Part shown: piece by piece, positions 45,341 through 54,600 of the stretch
Layout: each line of letters starts with the position of its first letter
Numbering within the stretch: the stretch's first letter is position 1
From: Arbacia lixula
Lineage: Eukaryota > Echinodermata > Echinoidea > Arbacioida > Arbaciidae
Assembly: GCA_963669155.1 (NCBI GenBank)
Contig: OZ022581.1
Span: 6,091,061 to 6,155,060 of the forward strand
DNA: 64,000 nucleotides
Reading direction: 5' to 3'
Notes under the pieces: generated by a model
Database searches by the model: none
What the model saw: the letters and a program-made list of their open reading frames with translations, nothing else
What the model was told of the DNA's origin: nothing
Program-made: the position numbers and the translations under genes

Positions 45341-48300
45341 ATTTTATATCTAGTTATTTAATTCATTTATTACTTTCTATTATAATCGTTATAAAAAATA
45401 TTTAGTTATTCATTTATTTATTTGTTTATTATTATCATTATTATTGATATTGATATTATGTTCATTTTTTGAGGAGGGGGGTAGGAGTGTGTGATATCGT
45501 TAGTGTTTATTTGTCACCCAATTTGAGATTGATAATGTATCGCTACTACTGATATTTGGTTTTATGTATAGGTATCTCTCTGAGGAAGAGGTCTTGCAGG
45601 AGGGGAACCCGTTCGTCCAGCTGGTAGGAGGTTGCGGCTGGCTGCTGCGAGAAGGCGAGGTGTACGTGGAGCAGAGCCGCCGGGCAGAGTGCAAAGGCAT
45701 CTTGGAAAGAGGTTGTTACCAGCACCACATGTGGTCACTCACCACATAATGTGCTACCCACGCTTAAAAAATGGACCCTAAATGGCGTAAGCCCGCAGAA
45801 ACCCGGTCGGAAATCATTCCCTAAATGGTGTAAACCGGGTAAAAAATATACCGTAAATGGCGTAAACCCCGCGTAAAAATGGTAAAGAAATATACCCTAA
45901 ACATTGAAGAAAGTAATTGAAGCTGAAAACACCCACTTTTCTAGGAAAATGTCTACGACGTAGAAGGGCTGAAAACAGACCCTTTTTGATGCTTTTTGTG
46001 GACGCGCGTGCATCGTACGTGATGTGTTGAGTGAACCCCCCCCCCCCCCCCCGGCTTTTGCGTCCTGTCTGAATCAGCCCCTTGCGATAATTGACAGTGT
46101 TGTGAATCTTCATTTTCTAGGATCGGTCAACACGCAGTTTGATATGCCTTCTGCCCGCCTGGTCTTAGGGAGCGACCGAAAAGGGCGCCTTATCCTGGCA
46201 ACACTCGATGGTAAAAGCGAGGTGAGAGGGTGAGTAGGCTTTTTACTCTCAGACATCATCAAACAAAATCCCAGGAGCCATTGCAGCAAGTAAGGGTGTA
46301 AAAGTGAACACCACTTGTGTCATACCAATATTTTAAGACCCTTGGTGTTCTAATCAATACGAGTTGATGTCGTATACAATTTATACCAATATGTCTTTAA
46401 CCTTTGGTGTTCTTATAAACATTTTTCTTTTCAAATCAATTTTATTCAAATATTCTCAAGATATCAACAATAACAATCTCAAAGAGCGAAGAAGACAATT
46501 TGCATGCGTATACGATCTTCATATAAATTGATAACACTCCATCTGTCTGCATACATAACAAATTTGCATTTTCGGGTCTAAATATACTTTTCAATGTATT
46601 TATAATGTTTAAGCATATTTTTAAAATTCGAAAGCGATAATAGGTTGTTTTTATGTTTAGTGGTAAAGATGTAATATTTTGCATACAAAATAAGGAAATT
46701 GAATTTACTATGCTCCCGTGTTAAAAAAACAAACAAAAATCTGTCTTGTTCAATACAATATCATCACCTATAAGAGTTGATTTAACTTCTCGTATAAATC
46801 TTGATGTTACGTGACACTCCCAAAATAAATGTCAAATTGTTTCACCAGAAGCTGAGCAAAACGTAGACATGTCAGTATCGGATCGATCAATTGTTAAAAG
46901 ATATTTATTGACACAAAGCAAACGATGAAATAGTTTATACTGAAAATAACATAAATCTGTGGAAAGACATGATCTAATTGGAACCATGTAAATTAGTTTC
47001 CAATTAAAAGAAAAACCATCAATCATAGTGACCCATTTATCTTTGCAGGATGGCGTCTTGAATAATTTATTAACAGACAACTGATGAATGTATTTGCATA
47101 CTTTATGTACTTTTCCTAAATTAGGTAATAACTCTTCTTGTGATGTTTCAATTTTAAACACGAAGGGCATTAACATTTTGTTTCCATTCTGTCGGTATTG
47201 CACAAAGTAAAGAAAGGAATGATAGAAAGTGGCAACGAATATCAAATTTATGCTTAAATTCATGAAGAGACAGAAATGTCCCATTTTCATTAAGCATATG
47301 ACGAATACGAATTATATCTTTTTCTATCCAATATTTTTTTTTAAAACGTTTGATTATCTATACGTTTATGAAAATTATTCCACAACACTTGATCTCGAAC
47401 TTGGGTCTGTTCAATTTTTGCAATGAATGTTTATGTACACCAAGAAAATACAACTTCCCGAATAAAAACATTTTTTGATATCAATGAGTTTCTGTTCACT
47501 TGAATTTAAATTACAGTGCCAAACTAACTTCCCTCCAAAAGGGGAAAGGTGATGGTCATAAAAACATTTCCATTTTCCATGATTGATTTTATCTAACAAA
47601 CGTTTCACCCAAGCAACCTTTAACCCTTTAATCGTGGATGGTAAATGTAACATTTTAAGACCCCCTTGACGGTAATATCCAACTATAGTTTTGCGACTTA
47701 TTTCATCGGGTTTCCCATCCCAAATGAAAGCATAAAGCGTGGATTCAATTTCTCTTATAAAATTAGCGGGAGGTTGTGGGAGAAGAGATAAGAAAAATAT
47801 GAGGTGGGGAAAGTCCCAAAGATTCGATAATAGAATTTTTGCCTGTGGGAGTTAATTTTCTCATTTTCCAAATATTAAATATTTTTTGCAATTTTTGTAA
47901 CTTTGGGGTAAAGTTTAATTCAACTAGGTCATATAAATCATCAGAAAAGTAAATACCTAATAATCTGACAGGCCCTTTGGAATAAGCTTACCCAGAAAAT
48001 GAAATGTACGGGGGTGAGCCTTGTAAAATCCAAGAGCAATCAATTCTGATTTATTCCGGTTTATAGAGAGACCAGAATAAAGTACAGTCAAACCTTAGTG
48101 CTTAGAGGCCACCTGTCTATAGCAGCCAACCTGTCAATAGTGGCCACTAAAATAATTCCCCCAGAGAGGGGTCATGTGTTAAAGAACCTGTCTATAGCAG
48201 CCACCTGTCTATAACGGCCACAATTTTTGTTTCTCTTGGGTGGCAACTATAGACAGGTTTCATTGTATATATTCATCAAATACATTCATTACTCTTTGTA

Positions 48301-51300
48301 AACTATGTATATCATTCAAAAACACAATAGTAGCATCGGCATATAAGCTTAATTTGATATCAACATCATTTACTTTAATGCCTTCAATGTTGTTGCCTCC
48401 TTTAATTCGTTAAATTAATATTTCCGTGCATAGAATGAATAAAAGTGAGCTCAATGGACATCTTTGACGGACACCACATGTTACCGGGAAAAAGGCGTGT
48501 CCATCATTCAAAACACAACACTGAATCTCAGTATAAAAAACTTTAATCCAAGAGGTCAGATGTGGGCCAAATTGAAATATTTCAAAGCATTGTATATAAA
48601 GGACCGTTCTATTTTGTCAAAGGCTTTTTCAAAGTCAGCAAATAACATAAAAACCAGGCACCTCATTAGTGTTGGTGTAGTCTACTGTATCTAAAGCTAA
48701 TGGAATAATTTCTCCTATGTATCTACTTTGCAAAACTCCGTCTGTTCAGCCCTAATTGTAACAGGTAAAATCTTCTTCAGTCGTAATGCTATATATTTAG
48801 CTAGGAATTTATAATCTGTGTTTAAGATTGAAATTGGCCTCCAGTTTGTTAAATACGTAGGGTCTTTGTCTTTTTTGGAATAAGATTTATAATTCCTCGC
48901 CTTTGATCGGCAGAAAGTTTTCCTTGTTGAAAAGAATAATTAAAGCTTTGTAGCGACACATTTGTAATGTCTTAAAAAAGAACTTGTAAAATTCGGCGGC
49001 AAATGTCATCGGTGCGTATTTTTATGCCTCCGCCACGAAGTGGCCAGAGGCATTATGTTTTCGGGTTGTCCGTCCGTCCGTTCCTAATCCGTTTAGGCAA
49101 TATCTTGAGAACCGTGAACCACATTTGCTTCTAACTTGGTACATGTGTGTATTGCATAAAACCAATGAAGTGTGTAAAATTGGGGTCAAAACTGATGGAG
49201 GTCAAAGGCCAATGAACTTTGTGTAAAATTGCCCAAATTGACCTTTTTCACATTAAATCCAAATCCAAGGATACAATTCACATCAAACATGGTACAAAAA
49301 TGGATCACTACTTGGAGGTAGACTGGTGACATTTTGGGTAAAATTCCTGAAAGGTCAGAGGTCAAAGGTCAATGAAGTTTGTATAAAATTGCACAAATTG
49401 ACCTTTTTCACAATAAATCCAAGTCCAAGGATGCAGTTCTCGTTAAACATGGTACAGAGATGGAGATACTTGGAGATAGACTGGTGAAATTTTTGGTAAA
49501 ATTCCTGAAAGGTCAGAAGTCAAAGGTTAAAGAACTTTGCAAAATTAGCTAAAACTGCCCCAAACTTTATATTTTTCACAATAAATCCAAATCCAATAGC
49601 GCATTTCCAACCAAACATGGTGCAGAGATGGACCACTATTGGGGGCTAGACTGGTGACATTTTTTGTGAAATTGCTGAAAGGTCAGAGGTCTAAGGTCAA
49701 TGAATTTTGCCAAGAATTACCTAAAAATTGCCCTCAAAGTGATATTTTTCAAAGTAAATCCAAATCCAATGGTGCATTACCAACCAAACACGGTGATGGA
49801 TCGCTACTTGGGGGTAGACTGATAACATTTTTGGTGACATTTCTCAAAGGTCAGAGGTCAAAGGTCAATGAACTTTGCCAAAATTGGCTATTTTTTACAT
49901 TGAATCCAAATTTAATGATTAAATCCAAACAAAACATGGTACAGAGATGTGTCACTTCATGGAGGTAGACTGGTGAAAGTTTGGGTAAAATTCCTGAAAG
50001 GTCAGAGGTCAAAGGTCTATGAACTTTGCCAAAATTTAAAATGTCTTCGTTAGAAGTAACAATGTCACCCTTTTCATTACATAATTTCGTGATAAGTTTG
50101 TTACGCTGCTTTCTTTTCTAAAGATTTAAAAAATATTGTGTCATTTGTTGTTCTTTTCTCTATCTTCAACCCACTTGGTCTTAGATCGTACAATAAACCC
50201 TTCCATTTTCTTTTCATATTAGTATTCAAGCTCTTCTCTGCAACTTGTCAATTCTTCAAGTATAAACACAACAAAAAAAGTAAGTCCCCCCTAAGCAAAA
50301 AAGCATAACTTTTTTATCAAAGAGGTTTTGAACAACATAACTTGGCAGGATTGTACCTTCACATTATTGACTAACTTCAGTGTAAAAATCACATGAATTC
50401 ACTCAGTCATGCATGAGTGAGCACACATTAAATGCCAAATTGTCACTTTTCAAAAGTCGCAAGGGTAATCTTGGGAGTCTGTCATATAAATTTTTAATGA
50501 ATTCCATTTCTGGTTCTGGTGCATAATTTATGTCTGTCCATTGTTTATCATCCATCTCTCGACGCACTAAGCCTATCCCGACACTTAACCAATTGTTCTG
50601 GTTGAGTGAGCACAGTTTAAAAAATATTCATCCCTTTTGAGTTTGAAACTTTTTAAAACCCTTTATTTTTGTGAAAAAATAAAACTTTGGATATTTTGAC
50701 AAACATGTAACATGACCTGTTACATGAACATAAGAAGTCATTTCCTGTCATACTTGAATGAATATACTCTAAAAATCGCACAAGAAATGTCAAAATGTAC
50801 TGTTAAAATGGCATAAACAATTACCCTTGTGGCTTTTGAAAAGTGGCAATTTTGCCTTTAATGTGTGCTCACTCATGCATGACTGAGTGGCTGAATGTGA
50901 TTTTCACACGGAAGTTAGTCAATAAGCGAAGGTATAATCCTGCCAAGTTATGTTGCTCAATACTTCAGCGGTGAAAAGTTATGTTATTTTGCAAACGGGG
51001 GACTTACTATTTTGTGTGTTTAGAGTCTGCCGGATAAATAGCATGACGTTTTTCTAAATCATCTATTTTTACCGACAAACTCTTTTCTTGTAATCTTGTC
51101 TGTTTAGATTTTTTAATAGAATATGTTATGGTAGCTGACCTCATTTGACATTTCATAAAGTCCCATAGCATGTTGAGATCCATACAATGTAAATAATTGG
51201 CTTTGGTCTCGGTGATACAATTAGACCAGAGCTGCCAACCTCGCTTGACCAAAAATCCTATGATTTTATCATAAAAATCCTATTTTCAGACAAAAAATCC

Positions 51301-51646
51301 TACTCTTAACTGTCGTGTACTTTCCTACACAATATCTCAAGAATTGCGAACTATATTTTGTAGTAATTCACATGTATACAAATATACAAGTTACAAAGAC
51401 TAATCTTTAATCAAAAAAGTTGCATTTTACCAACAAAAGCTGTATTAAAAATAAATGGCCTCTTACAGTTCCTACATCGAGCATTTTTTATGGAGCACAT
51501 TGACTGAATATGCATGATTTCGTCAGGACTGGTGTGTTCGGTGAACCAATGAACATTCCCAAATTGCCAATGTGAGATGCTGGTAGGAAACTTTACAAAA
51601 CAGAATGGGCATTTTGCCATTGAATATGGCACACACACACAAAATA

Positions 51647-51691
<45 letters not shown>

Positions 51692-54600
51692 GATTTTTTT
51701 TTTTTTTTTTTTTTTTAAATTGTATTTTTTAAAGGAAAATCGTACTGTCGTATTTACCTCTAAAAATCGTACTAAATACGACAAAATCGTACTGGTTGGC
51801 AGGTCTGTTAGACGCACCAATTCAAGATGCCTCTTGCAAAAGAGAAACATTAAATTTCCAAATAAAAAAAAAACAAGCCCTCTCTTCTGATTATTTTACT
51901 CGGGTCTAAAACAAATAGCAGAATGGTCTGTACTAAAACCTATGTACTAAAAATTATGTCACATTCTTTTATTTGAGAAATTAGATTGAGACCAGAAAAA
52001 AGTCTAAGCGCCAAAATAAATTATTTGAATACCAGCATGCCGAAACACATATTTTTTCCTCCATACATCAACCAAATTATACTCTTCTATTGACACTTTG
52101 ATATTTTGTAATGCATTGAAATGAGTTGTTTGACGGCCTCCTTTTTTGTCCCTCGTTGCATCTAGAACACGGTTAAAATCGCCACCCCATAGAATAGACT
52201 GGCATTCAAAGTTGTCAAATTCTTGAGATACATTATCATAAAAGGAAGAATTGTAACTATTTGGCCCGTAAATATTTATAAGTGTAAGCTTCTGGCCATA
52301 TAAAACAATATCCAATATGATAAACCGTCCTTCTTCATCATGCAATTCTTCAACAACCGTAATATGACAACTTCCTCTAACCAATGAGAAAAATATCAAG
52401 GGCCTTCGCCCCAGTCGTCTTTCCACATAGATTCAGTTTTAAAAGACGAATACGTTTCCTGTAGAAAAAAAGATACTAGCGTCTCTGTTACGTAGCCAAG
52501 AAAAAAACTTGAATACGTTTGGACCTGTCTCCTAAACCTCTAACATTCATGGAATAGATTCCTGTACTATTCATGATAAGAATTGTTGTATACAAGGAAC
52601 CGGTGCCAAATCACAGTGCAAACAGAGAAAGAGAAGGAAAGCTACTACAAAACAAAATATTTGTAACAAAATAGTAAATGTCAATTCTTTCCCCCTATTT
52701 TATTCTTCAGAAACACCTTTTCCATTGGTAATACCATAAAATGGAGGTAAACGTCCATCACTCCAATCATATTTCTATACAGATTAAATTCTAAAGGAAG
52801 AATGCGTTTTCTGCAGGAAAAAAAAGGACAAGCGAATCTGTTACGTAATCACAAAATCCTTTAATGTGTTTTGACCTAAGACCTCATCATTCATGAAACA
52901 GATTCCTGTGCTATTTATAGCAAAATATGTTGTGTACAACAAAGGAAGCCAATCATCATGATCATCATCAGGCATTGTTCAACCATTGTTGGATGAAGCC
53001 CTCCTCAATCAATTTCCATTCACTTCTATTTGCCGTCATTCTGTTCCATGTTGCTGTATTTGTGTATGTTGATATTGCGTCTCTTCACCTCCTCTTTTGT
53101 CAACCCTTCTTCGCTTGCCTGTTCTTGGTTGCCATTCTGTGAGTTTCTTGTTCCATATGTTGTCTTGTGTTCTAGTGTCCTGCCCATCTCCATTTCATCT
53201 CTTTAATTTTACTGTAATATCTTTGACCTTCTTTTTCTGCCGTATGTCAGTGTGCTTCACTCTGTCAAGTAATGTTAAATTGAGCATTCTTCTTTCCATA
53301 GCTCTTTGTGTTCTCTATTTCTGTTCCATTTCTTTAGTTGTAGACCAGGTTTCTGCTCCATATGCCAATGTCGTTAAAATACACTGGTCAAATATCCTTC
53401 TCCTCATTGTAAGTGGTATTTTCATGTCGGTTAAAAGTACCCTGTAAATAGTAAAACATCTCCACCCTCCTTTAATCCTTGTCAATACTTCTTCTCTTGT
53501 ATTATCCACCATTTTTAAGGTTTGTCCCAAGTACTTGTAACTGTCGACTTTCTTTAACTGGTGATGGTCTATTCTTATTTCTTCTGTTGTTTTCAAAGTT
53601 AGTCATAAATGTTGTCTTTCCCATATACATTTGCAAGCCAACCTTTTAACTTTCAACGTTCAGACTGCGCAACTGTTCTTCCATAACTTGTACAGAGGTT
53701 GTAATCAGTGCCACATCGTCTGCAAATCGTAGGTCATTTAGTTTTTCTCCATCTATGTTGATTCCTTTTTCTTCAAGGTTGGACTTTCTAAACACGTCAT
53801 GCAATGCTGCTGTGAAAATTTTAGGTGATAATTTGTCCCCCTGTCTGACACCTCTATTTATCTTAACTTTTTTGAAATATCACTAACGATGTGGATTCTT
53901 GCAGTAGCATCTGTGTATAAAAAAATATGTCTTCCACGATGTGAATGTAACCTTCTTCAATTCCTATATTTCTTAGAGCATCAAACATGTCCCTATGTTC
54001 TATGGAGTCGAATGCTTTCTGAAAGTCTACGAAGCCTAGACAAAGCTTGAGCTGGTATTCATTGGACTTTTCAATGAGCTGATTGACTGATTGTAGATGA
54101 TCTGTTGTTGAAAAACCTTCTCTAAATCCTGCTCGCTCCCGAGGTTGATTCTGGTCTTATATCATCTTGATCCGCCTTGTCTGCCTTGTCCCCTTTCTTG
54201 TGCAGAAGAATAATCTTTGCTTCCTTCCAAAGCCACAGCACAATACACAAAGCACAAAGCATAATACAAAGAAATGGAGCAGAACGGCTATGCAGCAAAT
54301 ACCTCTTCGTTTGAATGTATCCCATAAGAAAGTTACGTAACCACGCGTAGACTTAAGTATGTGTCAGTCTCAACCCTGTTACAATCATGGAATAGATTCC
54401 CGTTGTATTCATAGTAAGTACTGCTGTGTACAAAAAGAAAATACGGATGCAAAAGCACAGTACAAACTGAGAGGAGCAAAATTGTTATATAGCAGAATTT
54501 TTGTAACAAAATAGTATGTAAATTTTTTTCCTTTTTCTTTCTTTTCAACAGACAGAAAATCTTAAGCCTCAACTTCAGTGCGATGGGTATAGATTGCAAG

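Larger units (their letters stand above)
46832..52578 (-). mobile_element. L1/Tx1-like LINE ORF2, inactive, with several insertions
   Basis: Read on the minus strand in order. [20 protein letters not shown] at 52578 starts the endonuclease domain, with [25 protein letters not shown] and [19 protein letters not shown] connector has [16 protein letters not shown]. Reverse transcriptase fragments have [20 protein letters not shown] and [11 protein letters not shown]. Then come [39 protein letters not shown] and the C-terminal [16 protein letters not shown] with CSASGETI. Frameshifts and stops are frequent. The palm motif is YADA instead of YADD, removing a catalytic aspartate. Four younger elements interrupt it (48085, 49021, 50264, 51227). 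It lies antisense in NAGPA intron 4. Confidence 0.88.

Noticed and set aside
53097-53447. 116-residue hydrophobic plus-strand frame
   Set aside because: It is antisense to the RTE-like reverse transcriptase, which explains the openness.
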